A DNA stretch of 64,000 bases from Sipunculus nudus (taxonomy: Eukaryota; Annelida; Sipuncula; Golfingiida; Sipunculidae): positions 7,276,576-7,340,575 of the forward strand of contig CM049309.1 in the NCBI GenBank assembly GCA_026874595.1, written 5' to 3'. The notes under the pieces were generated by a model. It worked only from the letters and a program-made list of their open reading frames with translations. It did no database searches and was not told the origin of the DNA. The position numbers and the translations under genes are program-made. Positions 24,251 to 35,640 of the stretch are shown here, piece by piece; the stretch's first letter is position 1, and the number at the start of each line of letters is the position of its first letter.

Positions 24251-26963
24251 CAAGCGTTTGTATGACACATTTCTTACGGATGTACTTAATCACATTCCAA
24301 ATATATTGCAATTAAGTATATAAGGCTTTCAGTAAATAAGGTATTATTTTCCAGTATACGTTAATTCAAAACCAGATAGGATATTTCATTGCTAACTCAT
24401 AAATAGAACCTAAGTCTATAATTCCATTAATTAATATATTTTAATTGCAATGTATAAATATTATTCTCTGAATGGTTGGGGATGATTACATTGACCTTCC
24501 TCACCCGATGCCAAAAAGTGGGGATATATTACCCCCCCCCCCCTTACCCCTTTTATTGACGCCCCTGTGTGCCCTGTATCAGTGACGTTTAAAATAAGTC
24601 CATTGTTATTTAAGGGTTTCACGGTTGTAAGAGGCGGATGGTTTCACGGTGCTCCCCCCCCCCCCTCTTTTTTTCTGTGTTATCCTATATGTTCTTTTTT
24701 GTGACGTTCTGAAGCGCTCTAAGCCATCATCAACTAAATCAAGCACACAGAAATAAGGCCAAAATAAAAAAAAGGTATGGTTCTCAGGCACCTTTTTTCA
24801 GAAATCAATGCGGGCGGGCGCTTTTTTATTTTAAATTTTTTGGTATGTTTCGATAAAAAATGTCAAATGATAAGGGAAAAGCATGAAAATAACAGTTTCA
24901 TTTTGCTTAATAAGTGAAAGCACTACAAAACTAAGGAAATTGTATGGTTTTATCTTCTTGAAAGAATTATGGGAGCGGCAGCAGCTCAAAATTGGAAAGT
25001 TTTTGTTGAAAATCAAAATAAAAAGTTTTGATGCGGGGGTTTAAAATTGATGCGGGCGGTGCCTGAGAACCATACCTTTAATTTTTTTTGGCCTAAGTGA
25101 AACAAATATATTGAATAATATGAAACAAAACTTATAATTATATTTGGTCCTGACATTTCCAATAAGTTAAGTCAATATCAAGAATGAATATGCACAATGT
25201 TGATTCACTTGAGTAAAGTGTACATTGAACTATAGATGCGCCGAGTCGACTTTCTTGTAGTTGTTGTATGTCAGAAGTTCTAATCAACTTGCAGTTTAGT
25301 TGAATTTGTCTTTTCACAAAGATACACCCCTATGTGTTTAAGTATAACACTTGCTGTAGACAGACTTTCTGTTTAAAGACTTTAATCTTTTCTTCTAAAT
25401 TCTAAAGAATTCCTATAGTAAATGACCTCACAGCGTAAACAGATAGGCAGGACACTTGACCAACAACAATCCAACAAACTTACAGCGTTGATTTCTTTGT
25501 TCTACCAAAAAAAAGTGCAACAATGTCCATACCCTAAAGCTAACCCTTGAGAAGAACAATAACTCGTCTCCTCAAACCTAAACAAGAACAGTCTCCTTAA
25601 ACCGAGATAAAAACACAGTCTCCTCAAATCGAGATAAAAACAGTCTCCTTGAACCTAGACAAGAACAACGTCTCATCAAACCGAGACAAAAACACAGTCT
25701 ACTCAAACCGAGACATACTGCACTGAATCAGCAACTTTACTAACTCGAACCAAACATTCCTTGTTCTCCGATTATAAACCGCTAATTACTATATCTCCAC
25801 GTGCATGCTATGACATCATACTCTACCTATGCACTTTGACAAATACGCTGAATGCCAATGACTGAAGCAAGTCTCTTCACCTGAAACCTGCAGTTTTTGA
25901 TGTACTTACAATGTAATGAAAGTAATCAGCTCGCTCACTGCAAACAAACAGAAAGCAAATACCGCCGTCTGTGAACGGGAGATCAAGCAGCGGTGTGCCA
26001 GGGCCAAAATAAGTCCTACACTCACTATAGTGTCCGTATACATAATAATCAAATAATAACTATAATCAAATCAAAATATTCTTAAACTTAGTCACAACTG
26101 ACTTGTTATATTAAATATTATGAACAGTGAAATATTATTACTCATACCTTCACACGGAGCGGATACACATTTAGGGGGGAAAATGGGGAAGGCCCAACAT
26201 CCTAGAACAAGTAAACAGGAGTACTAATAGACTTAAAAATAATTTCCGCATTCAGAAATATAGTGAACGGATTATTTTAGTTCAAGCTTTTCAGGTCACC
26301 CCCTGCAGCCCCTCTAAATCCACCACTGTTTCATTTTAACATTCGGACAGCCTTCATGCCAATATAAACAGCACTAGTCAAATCGGTAGTTAACATTAAA
26401 ATAAGGTGAACTACAGTGGTCCGCTCAAGAATAAGATGCGAGTTATGTCGGTAAGGTATGTCAGTATCAGACCACTACAGTGCAAAGGGGACACGCGAGA
26501 CGAGCAGCGGGATGAAATCGACAAACCGTGCTGTCCTTTTTTATTAAGAACGAATACTCTCTATTCTTATACTCCTAGGTACATGATGGAGACAGTTGTG
26601 AGGAAGAGAGTCCGTTTCTGACTTTTTGGTGTGGTCTTCGTCCCCTTGAAGACTTTGTGAGCAGAGGACCAGCGGTATGTCTTGTGTTGTGCACGGATGC
26701 CGCCGTACCCAGCAATGGCTTCCAGATGAACTTTTCGGTTGTCCCCGGTATGTTTAATATCTTGAGACCTTTCCTTTCTTATTGAAATTATTTACATATA
26801 AGTGTAACGAGCACCAACGGGACCTGGATGAAGTGGTCGCATTTTCGAAGTTTTCGTCTAAGCGGGATCTAATATAAAGAGCACAAAATAAAGTGAGTAT
26901 AACTGTGAAAACGTGGTCGTCATTTTGAGGTGGTCGCTAATCTAAGGTGGTCGTTAGGCGGGG

Positions 26964-27059
<96 letters not shown>

Positions 27060-28720
27060 GCCATTGTTCAGCCATTATCTATACACATCATGTTGAATGG
27101 CAATCTAGTGAGCTTCGCGTTTCTTGGTGTTACCCGTTTATATGAACAATTAACAAGGTTGCTACAATACGTGCATGCTAGCAATGCTAATTATACAAAG
27201 CCATTTATGTATAAGAAAAGCTAAAATAATTTTGCTAGGATTTTAATCTCGCATCCGTAACGCTTCCGTAACTTAATATGAATGCTATCTGAATAACGCT
27301 GAGGCACATTATATTAAATATCAACTTGTTATGTGGTCTGTGATGAAGACTGGCAGTTTGTGTTGGTGAATATATTTTTTTTGTTTTATTATGAGAGTAA
27401 TTTCTGCAGACGTCACCATGCATGTGATAATTCAGCTTCCCTTCGTAAGGAGGTCACAATTTCACTTTTATTGTTTCCGTGACAAATTTCAGTTATATAT
27501 GGTATAAGGTTTTAAAAAATAAGCTATTATGTTTCCAGTATAGGTTACTTCTCAACCAGTTTTAGATAAATAATATTTCATAGTAAAGTCAGAAATCGAA
27601 CCAAAGAATGTACCGTTAATACTTTTTTTTTCAAATATTTCATTTCCAATATATGAATAGTATTATCTGAATAGCAGATTGGATGAATACATTTACTCCC
27701 CCCCCCCCCCCCTCCCGCCTTGCTAAAAAGAGGGAGGGGGGGGGGAGGGAGGTTATATATCCCTTTTCCCCCGTATTGACGCCTCTGAATGTTTGGGTCA
27801 AACTTTTGTTGTTGGTGGATGATATACGTCACATGTGACAGATTTGCACCTGATATTTATTTTTGACCTAATTTCCAAGTTCATACACGCCATAGCAGAT
27901 TTCCCATTATCGCTCAGCTACGGACGTCGGGGGAGGCTTCCAGTAATCGGATGGAGATTGCAAACATCTTGTTAATATTTTCTTTCTGTTAGGTCCATCA
28001 TGGGGCCAATGGAGCCCATGGACTTGTCGCAATAACATCTGGATTAGAACAAAGAAATGCTCGTTTCACAATGCGTGTCCTGGAATTGCTCCAACTGAAC
28101 ACAAAAATAGTTGTCAGGGTAGGTCAAGAACTGTCCAATGAGTTGCGCGATATGCCTTGCATTATATATCAAAATATACCGTTGAAATAATATGATAATC
28201 GATATAACACGCATCATTCTAAAATGCAAGGATCTAGCTAAGCACCGTCACATGAAAACAGGCTCTGCCAAGCCAACGTGGCTACTATTTAATAAAGTGT
28301 TCCAACCCTTTTAGGTAGCAGAACTGGCCAAAACGTTTACATCTAAAAATCAATCAAAATGGATTTAATTTCATTAAAAAACACTATAGTTTACATTACT
28401 TTAAACTTGATGCAGTGTTCTTTCTTATGTTAATCATGTTATTGACATTTTTACCTTATTTTTAACATTTGCACTACTTTGCAGGATTTTTCTCAGTGCA
28501 GCAGGGTAGAAGAGCAACGCTGAGTCCCATCGCTGTCGCTCCTGTGAGCGGTAATGGTCATTGTGCCTTCATGTGTTACGTCTCTTCCGGTTGTATGGTA
28601 GCGGCTCTGGAAACCTCAGGCGTGCAGAGACAGTGTAAGATGTACAGCGAATTCAGTGTAATGACCGACGGTAGCACGGTTGTTTGGTTTTTGCCTCTGT
28701 ATAAGACCCCTTATCCTTGA
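22382..28720 (+). CDS. secreted CUB-TSP1-PAN/apple-like domain protein, six exons
   Basis: Exons: 22382-22454, 23399-23428, 23712-23893, 26579-26747, 27993-28118 and 28485-28720. Phases are 1,1,0,1,1; the spliced frame is open for 271 codons. Exon 1 gives a hydrophobic signal peptide (MTKFVEVFLLLTFLE) after a good GCCATGA context. Exon 2 is a 30-nt microexon. Exons 3 and 4 form one CUB domain: SCGKNF, GIITSPGYPNY, YCKW, DNCNGDYIEVHDGDSC, FWCG and NGFQMNFSV, with four core cysteines and the acidic residues of calcium-binding CUBs. Exon 5 begins WGQWSPWTC, the tryptophan ladder of a thrombospondin type 1 repeat, with a shortened cysteine pattern. Exon 6 holds a C-terminal cysteine module (HCAFMC, SSGCMVAAL, RQCKMY) resembling PAN/apple domains. 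Extracellular adhesion or carbohydrate recognition is inferred from domains only. Introns are packed with MITEs. All donors are GT; the exon 3 acceptor is TG, not AG. Confidence 0.8.
23689..23712 (+). promoter_or_regulatory. branch point and apparent non-canonical TG 3' splice site
   Basis: Phase and homology place the start of the CUB exon at 23712, so that TCA (Ser) is completed just before the conserved Cys-Gly. A branch-like TACTAAT (23689-23695) and a T-rich tract precede it, but the last intron bases are TG (23710-23711). No AG occurs between 23689 and the exon. Options are a rare GT-TG intron, a base error, or a splice mutation. Confidence 0.55.
23969..24055 (+). repeat. intron 3 direct repeat, copy 1
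   Basis: GCAAGTTATGTCGGCTAGG... through CGGGATGAATTCCACGAAC matches 26439-26530 in the same intron at roughly 80% by eye. It starts about 75 bp after the exon 3 donor. Confidence 0.6.
24094..24568. mobile_element. CAGTGGCGTCAAT MITE family, complete copy
   Basis: Left end ACAGTGGCGTCAATTTA; complement of the right end ACAGGGGCGTCAATAAA, i.e. inverted termini with three differences over 17 bp. The 475-bp interior has an ACACAC run, (AT)n at 24198-24247, a GATGATTACATTGACCT box and poly(C) near 24534-24543. No clear target duplication. Right halves of the same family occur at 9100-9395 and 27489-27787 and a left half at 8210-8345. Located in intron 3 of the CUB gene. Confidence 0.7.
24771..25079. 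mobile_element. MITE with perfect 22-bp terminal inverted repeats
   Basis: Both ends carry GGTATGGTTCTCAGGCACC plus three outer A/T, in exact inverted orientation (24771-24792 and 25058-25079). Inside each end lies an ATGCGGGCGG motif, in the same orientation. Length about 309 bp, no coding frame. Target duplication is unclear because both flanks are A/T runs. Located in intron 3 of the CUB gene. Confidence 0.75.
25555..25735 (+). repeat. minisatellite, about six 25-28-bp units
   Basis: Consensus close to AGTCTCCTCAAACCGAGA followed by a short A/C-rich tail, repeated six times with substitutions, in intron 3 of the CUB gene. Confidence 0.75.
26300..26335. repeat. isolated MITE right end
   Basis: CCTCTAAATCCACCACTGTTT resembles the right terminus of the 20986-21273 element (CCTCTGGATCCGCCACTGTTT). 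No matching left end was found, so it is a relic. Confidence 0.4.
26439..26530 (+). repeat. intron 3 direct repeat, copy 2
   Basis: Counterpart of 23969-24055, ending about 50 bp before the exon 4 acceptor. Confidence 0.6.
26820..26962 (-). repeat. GGTGGTCG-type dispersed repeat end
   Basis: The complement reads CTAACGACCACCTTAGATTA then GCGACCACCTCAAAAT, matching CTAACGACCACCTAATTTTA then GCGACCACGTCAAAAT at 50752-50787. Located in intron 4 of the CUB gene. Confidence 0.5.
26968..27056. repeat. (AT)n microsatellite
   Basis: Nearly 90 bp of AT dinucleotides with one AT-to-GT interruption near 27005. Confidence 0.9.
27489..27787. repeat. CAGTGGCGTCAAT MITE family, right-part copy
   Basis: Shares TATAAGG, TTTCCAGTATAGGTTA, ATTATCTGAATAG, GATGAATACATTTACTC, CTAAAAAG and the terminus GTATTGACGCCTCTG with 24297-24568. 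Contains a poly(C) run at 27700-27714. Located in intron 4 of the CUB gene. Confidence 0.6.
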
Positions 28721-28886
28721 AGTGACATGTAACATTAAAGGACCTATTCACGTATACCAGATATTCTAAATATTCTAAATATTCATGAAATATAGTGTTT
28801 CTCTTGAAATATCATGGTATCTGCTAATATTTTATTCTAAAAAGTTTGCTTATTGTTTTCTGGTGGACGTACCGCGCATCTTCACA

Positions 28887-28892
28887 AATAAA
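28887..28892 (+). terminator. candidate polyadenylation signal of the CUB-TSP1-PAN gene
   Basis: AATAAA lies 167 bp after the stop codon; it is the first canonical hexamer downstream. Confidence 0.45.
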
Positions 28893-30819
28893 AAAATTTC
28901 AGGCGTCCAAGCTTCTTCTGTGCGTCTTATTTCCTGTTTCTTATCCTTGTTTGGGAGATGTCGCGCATGCGCAAGATCAGGGCTCTGGTCACACTGCCTT
29001 GTTTAGAGTAACAAACATATCAGGGAATTTGTTAACTTACACACAGAACCAAAATAATGGATAAATTAACTGAATTGGAGATTATAAGTCCATGTGCAGG
29101 GATTGTGTTGCTGGAAAACTCATGGATTCTGCGAGAATGAACAAACAAAATGAGATAAAACACATATTATTGCAAATGATGTAATTATTTGTAGGGATGT
29201 TATTCAATATACACAGTCCAATAATTTTGCGTTATTTTTCTAAGTAACACCACACAGCTATGCCATATCTGATAAACAATAACATTTAAAATCCGATATA
29301 TTTCAAAAACCTCTTGAATGCTTGATTTGTTTTAGAAATTATGTGCAAGTGTTCCTTGAGGGATGACTCATGTTTCAATCATGTGAAAAAGGGAAAAGTA
29401 TCACGCCTGTTTAAAAACTGAATACCATGTCTTTGAAAGAAGTTTTCTGACCCGAACTACTCATTGCGAGATTTTCATTAAAGCCACCTATTCACATACC
29501 TTTTTATATAGCATTTATGTGATTTCTGGTTCACTCTGTAATATTATTAATGAACTCTAGGTGATCCTGCTAGAACAGTTCTTATTACGTATGTGTGACA
29601 TATCTGCAAGCCGTTAAACACAGCGTGCAATGTTGATAAACAAAAAAAAAAACATGTTAAATGAGGTGGTTGATTGCTTTTGCAGGAGAGTTGAAAGGTT
29701 ACTAGATGAAAAACGCCATTTGCCGAACTCTGGTTCCTCTAATTGGCCGGTATATGTCCTTGTTGAGGGTTTGGATTATTTTTTTTATATGTTATAAACA
29801 CGTGGATTTAAACTCAACGAACAACCTGTGTGCGGTGGGATCAGCGGTTTCTAGTCTGTTAAAGAAAAATAATCTTTAGTTAATTAACGTCAAATATCGG
29901 AATGGCTAATTTAAAGGCTGTGTTTAATCACTCTCCCTATTAATTTAGTAGCTGCCCTTTTAACAAAGTTTCTCGCATCAAAACATCCATGCATTTTACA
30001 GGTGCGTGCCTACTTTAAAGCTATGGTTGGAAAATTCATTAACCTACGCATATTGTAAAGCAAGACCACAGTACAGATAAAACAGGCTGAATCGAGGAAT
30101 TTTGGTTGCAATTCAGAAAACCTGTTTAAATTAATATGAATACAGACAATCAATATCGCAGAGGATCTAATCATCCTTCGTAATTAGACAAGGGTGACAA
30201 ATGAAAACAAAGAAGCTGCAGTATCATTTATTCTTTTGTATTTTTTTTCTCTAACTAATTAAAAATGGGGAAAGCTTTTTGGATACAGACTTTTTTTTTA
30301 GAAAACATCTGTTGAATGTTCCTTACTTATCCGTAAAAATATATAGCACACTATTGATTCATCTAATCACCTCTCACTTTGTCATAATTTGCTTTGACAA
30401 AGTAAGGAAAACTATTGAGCATTTGTTTGAAAAAGAATGTTCCATTGGTGAATTAAATATTTTAAAGTTAATATGAAACAAGATGAAATGAAAAAAAATT
30501 ATGTTAATTCAGCAGTACACGTTCCCTAAGTTGTTTATTAAGTCTCCCCCTTAATAAGGGGAGGCCTATACAGGTTCATGAGTTTACTTTTCCCATCCAT
30601 TTAATTTTTTTTTCTTTCTTCTGCCCGTGAATGTTTGCATGTATGCGCTATATCTCCAATATAGCTGATTAAAAAAAGAATGACCTTTAGGCACAATATT
30701 GAATTGGTCCTGGGTGACAGTTTTGCAACAGTTAATTTTTTTTGGCATTGGCCTAACTATCAAGTTTGTCAACTATATACCGATTGCCCATTATCGCTCA
30801 GTTGCGGGTGTATGCGTGT

Positions 30820-30852
<33 letters not shown>

Positions 30853-31670
30853 TGAGGGGTGTCCAGGCATCTCTCGGTTATTTCTAGTTATTCGTTGAAA
30901 ATCTGAGTGCATGCATGCATGGGAAACGCTCCGATTGTTGAGTTTAAAACTCACAGTGGTTTAAAGGAATTATAATATTTCATGAATATTTATAAATAAA
31001 TCCTGTTTAGACACGAACAAAATGTCAATGACACGATATTAATGATTTGATTAAATTTTTTAAATAATTTTTTAGAATAGCGAAATTGGATACAAAAGCT
31101 AATATGGATACAAATTTTCTGTGCATTCAAAATAATTGACAACTGTGCATTGAGAATTGAGCTTTTTATGTTGTTATGTAGTCCCAGTCGCGGTGCTTTG
31201 TTCGGGTTCTTAATTCCATGAGCAACCTATTCATTTACAGGAGTGACGTTTCTCGCTCTATCAATGAGGATTTTTTTCTTTTGTTTTATGCCAGACAAAA
31301 GGATCTGAAGCATAGTAAAATTGAACATGTGTCAGCAGTTCTCTGACAGCTGTATGGTTACAAAAAAAAACCGATTTATATATTTCGGAAGAATCTACCA
31401 GCTTGAACATAACATTTTACTAAAACAATAACCGTGTTGCTTGGCAGTAAAATTATCAAAGCTCTTGAAGGAACTCAAATGGTATATGCTTGTGTAGATA
31501 TACAAGAATTCTTTGCGAACAAGCACAGATTTTAGATGGTTCTATACAATATATTTAAAGACTGATAGCGTAAACGATACATAGTTGCTACTTACCCAAA
31601 TCGGAAACAATAGTTTCGAAATTCAAATACTCAATCAAATTGATGATTGATGCTTCCTGACTGTGTTTCG
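28893..31670. other. AT-rich intergenic DNA
   Basis: No gene recognised. A (GT)n run passes into about 16 G at 30837-30852. Confidence 0.5.
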
Positions 31671-31671
31671 A

Positions 31672-31930
31672 TAAACCTACGACTGTCGTACGATATGTTT
31701 GGTTATCCGAGGCTATAAGAATCGTAGGACTTTCCTACGACAGAGCAACGACTGCCAAATGTTCTACCAACGAGTGTCTTACGAATGTTTTACCGTTGTA
31801 AGTCATTCCTGCGACCGCCGTTGGTTTATCTTAGGACTATAATTCTATCTTACGGCTGTCACAGAAAGAGCGTACGATTAGACTTAGACATCCCTGACCG
31901 ATTTTCTTACGACCTTCGTACAACATATAT
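31672..31930. repeat. cluster of CGTA(A/G)GA / TCTTACGA motifs
   Basis: About 250 bp with more than ten occurrences of ACGA, TACGAC, CGTAGGA, CTTACGA and CTACGA in both orientations, forming many short inverted repeats. CpG density is well above the flanks. Probably a non-autonomous repeat; no coding sense is seen. Confidence 0.45.
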
Positions 31931-32800
31931 TTTATATGTGAACACTTCCACGAAATATTAAAAAAAAAATCAATAATCTATGATGTGTCGATAGGTCGTA
32001 GCCATGCTGAAATAGTACGTCGGTCAAAAGCTAGGCTTGTCTGTGATTTAGGCTTAAGGCTAAGTATGCTGCTTCTGGTATTTATTGTAATCACCAGATA
32101 TCAAGTAGTGCAAAAGAATTGCAATCATTCTGTACCCAACAAAAGGCCCATCGACCGGATGTATAGGTTGTCAAAATAATGAAACAGAAACTAATTAATA
32201 ATTAGGTTTCATGTGATATTTATTCAATTTTATTTCTCATTTAAAACTATTATGTACGCTAGTAAATATATCGGTTTCATTATTTGATCCCTGGATGCCG
32301 GCACTGTCGTTGTTTAAAGTTGGACAAATGTGGTTAAGTAGACCCAGTTAAGTAGCCCGAAGTTGGCTAAAAGTAGCCTTAGTTCGCCAGTGGTGTATAC
32401 CACTGGGACCACGTGTCGAACGACATTTTCCACTTTTCAACTCGTATTTACCATATAACCCGAAGGTAATGAATGCAGCATTATAGGAAGTGTTGCCTAA
32501 CAAGAAATCCACATTCTTATAAATGCAAGCCTCCGCCGTTCAATTATTCGGCCCATGTTCCCAGGTTAATTCGTGCATAAATAAATATGCAAGAGTGAAT
32601 ATTCCTTGATGACGTTCTTGAATCCAGATCTAATCATTTCTTCATAGGCCTATTCCAAAAATGAAATATTCCGTTCATGAATTGTTATGTTGTGAGCAAA
32701 CACAAACACACACACACACAAACATCCTTAAGGGAATTAAAACATACCCTCCAGGCAGAGGCAATTACAATTTAAAACATATATTAGACAAGTAGATTTT
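31931..32800. other. intergenic
   Basis: No supported gene. A short (CA)n tract lies at about 32706-32720. Confidence 0.5.
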
Positions 32801-32816
32801 TAATTCTTTATTTTAA

Positions 32817-33105
32817 CTAAATATGTAGTGGAAACAACTCAAACGGGTCAAGATCGACTTGGTCAGTCGTTGGACTCTGGGAAATCCATGACGCGTACTT
32901 CCGGCGTTCAAATCTTTCGCGCATGAGCGTCACACGTCCTGTGACGTCACTGGTGTAAGTTTCCTGAGCTGATAGCCAGTCCTGCAGGGCGTTTTGGTTC
33001 CTTTGTAACCAGTTAATGTTGAATGTGATGATGCTCGTGGTCGAATCGTAAACGCTCTGCTCACACTTCAGACTCAGCGGGGAAGTTGTTGACAAAGAAT
33101 TCAAA
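32817..33105 (-). pseudogene. last exon of an M1 (aminopeptidase N-like) metallopeptidase, frameshifted
   Basis: On the minus strand the acceptor TTCACAG leads into FEFFVNNFPAESEV. A one-base shift near 33058-33062 (TGA arises in the first frame) is followed by CEQSVYDSTTSI, FNINWLQRNQNALQDWL and a 50-residue tail to TAG at 32817. The EQ...(T/N)INWLQ.N...L.DWL pattern is the helix that ends M1 aminopeptidases of the APN type. AATAAA on the minus strand overlaps 32812-32807, just after the stop. No convincing preceding exons were found on the minus strand up to 43 kb. Orientation is opposite to the M1 pseudogene at 44-50 kb. Confidence 0.6.
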
Positions 33106-33112
33106 CTGTGAA

Positions 33113-34020
33113 TGATAGCGTATTTTAATAAGTATATATAAATATAAATATAAATAAAGAGGAATCAAGTTTCGTCGGACATTTTTACGACTACATACCA
33201 GTACAAGTTTGAGAAGTTATTTTTGGTCAATCCTTGATTACATAATTGGTTACAGGATTTTCGGTACGTTTGCTTATTATTACTGAATGACAGAGTACAA
33301 GGTGTAGGCAACCGTTAGGTGGATTTAAAAAGGTTCCGAGAACAATGCAGCGGTCTGCAAAAGGAATGGATGTAAAAAGATGTATGGATTATTGAGCAAA
33401 AGGGCATATTGTTATTGCACAATAGTTGTCAGAATCCATGTGTGTCAGGTGGTGTGTTTACAGCCCTTAATGTCAATCAGTCTTACCTGAGGAGTGCAAC
33501 AACATGTTGCACGAAACTAAGTAGGTGAAAAATGTCTGACGAAACTTGATCCTGTTTATTTATATAATTATAAAGCTCTGGTGTAATACCATAGAGCACT
33601 CTAGTAGTTGTTTATTGCAGGAAGCCTGTAGATTAAAATATATATATATATTATTTATCTATCTCTTCGTATAAACGAGTTTAACATTTTCACCTTTTCA
33701 CTGTTTCGCAGGTTCAGTTTTCATTTTCGTCATTTAACCATGCAGTAACCTACACATAATATACCTATCATTTAATAACTTAACTACTTAATTACTTATA
33801 CTAATTAATATTTGCACAAAAATCTCTTGAGAGTTAATATGGAACGAGCAGAAATTATTTTTCACTGTCGGCAGAAAACTTGAAGGATCTGGTTATTGTG
33901 TATTGCTCTCATTAACTGGAATGGCTTTGTTTTCGCAGGCGAATAAAGATATGTGTCAACATCCCCGATGGGGCATCCAAAATGTGAGAGGGAAAAATAT
34001 GCACTCTTAAAAGTTTTAAG
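33113..34020. other. intergenic
   Basis: No gene recognised; a short TATA run near 33639-33652. Confidence 0.5.
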
Positions 34021-34029
34021 TGATTGTAG

Positions 34030-34625
34030 GGAAATATAAATAAACAGATTTGACCTTAAAGATTAAGGTCAATGTCACCAGATTTCAAACTGCTCAAAGA
34101 ACATGGCAAAAAAAGCTGGTGTCTCAAATTAGATGGAAAAAAAACCTTCAGTGCTTTCAAAGTTATAGGAGTCAAAATAATCCTACAATAATCGAGATTT
34201 GACCCTGAACATCAAGTTCTAGCTCATCAGTACCCAAACGCTTCCGAGAAACCGGCTGGAACAACTCGGGTGATGTGTATGAAGGGAATATATGCAATAC
34301 TTCCTAAGTTATCGCGTTCACAAGAAATGCCACTAGAGATGATGAACCACAATTCAAGGTAAAAGTCAACAGTACTTGGTCGAACCATGTGCAATTCTTC
34401 AAAAGTTATGGAGCTCACAAAATTATTGCTTTTCCGCAGATTTGACCTTGACGATCAAGGTCAAGGTCACCAAAGTTCGATATTTGTTGAAATGATTTGT
34501 TTTTTCGAATTTCAGGGAAAAAGAATATGAGGTGCTTTAAAAGTTATTGCGTTCACAAGAAATCCTTCATACGACGACGATTGACAACAACAGACGACGA
34601 CAGACGATGACACTGAAAACGATAT
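34030..34625. repeat. diverged tandem repeat with GACCTTGA..TCAAGGTCA cores
   Basis: GATTTGACC(T) plus AAGGTCAA(G/T)GTCACC occurs near 34048 and 34440, with a weaker version near 34196. Each is followed by an AAAGTTAT..(G)GTTCACAAGAAAT-like segment (34308-34328, 34546-34562). The block ends in GACGACGA-rich sequence at 34572-34605. This layout recurs in mollusc repeats as far as I recall; it is non-coding. Confidence 0.5.
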
Positions 34626-35640
34626 GTCTCCCCAGAGATTTTCAAAAAGGCTTTAATGGGTACCTCAGCATATGTCGATATATTTAATAACGGTAAACCG
34701 CTAATGCATATCAGCGCTATCTTGTGTTCATTTAGTGAATTGTATATTCTTATACATTAGAGTAGATCGCCAACGAGAGTACATAACGTTTCACTGCGTT
34801 GAACTGAAATATGATTAAAGTTAACATTTAATCGAAAAGATAGATATCTTAAACATCTAAATCGTTCAACGTTTGAATACTACATGGCGCTTAGACGCAA
34901 AGGCGGAAGTAACCGTGAATAACAATAATCTTGTTCTGGGTACTATATTTCCCTTTCGCTTACATGGCGAATTTAAAAAAAAAACAACCAAGAATAAATC
35001 CTGCATTTGAAATGAAGTTCATTCCAAAAGAGGCCTTCTTTTACGGACTCTGGCACACAAAATATGGAGCAAAAAGGCTCTCTTTCTTCTTTTTTATTAA
35101 GAAATGTATCGGTCAAGACAAAACACAAGAGATTTCGCTAACCTGTGAATGACAAAAAATGTCCGAAATGTTACGCAGGTTTATATGGGCCACATTAAAT
35201 TAAACAAGGCCTACAGGCCTAATGCGAACCTGTGCATATGGATATACACCAGGTATAACGCTGCAATGCTGAACCACTACTTTTCATATATATGAACAAT
35301 GCAAGTACTAAACATCTTAACAAGAAACAATACACAAACATCACTGCTGAAATTCTCGCATGGGTGCACACAACACAAAAATTATTGTAGGTGGAACCAC
35401 CAGTCTTGTATACAACAAAGCTATTTGACATGTATAAATATGCCCAATTTCAGGCTGATATATCAAATTCCTCCGTAGAATTAAGCAGGCACATACACTT
35501 TGCAAGAGTCATTGCAGATGGCGACACCTGTCTTGTGAACGAGAAAGCCATTAAAGAGACATATACAGGTCAGAATAACAGGCCAATACATCAAACTTAC
35601 CTTGAGTCTGATGCATGGGGCTGACCAGGCTTAGGTGAGA
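34626..35640. other. intergenic
   Basis: Open frames at 34931-35152 and 35391-35624 show no domain and are not supported by splice signals. Confidence 0.45.

Noticed and set aside
25555-25735. CRISPR-like array
   Set aside because: Units are imperfect head-to-tail minisatellite repeats without unique spacers, in a eukaryotic intron.
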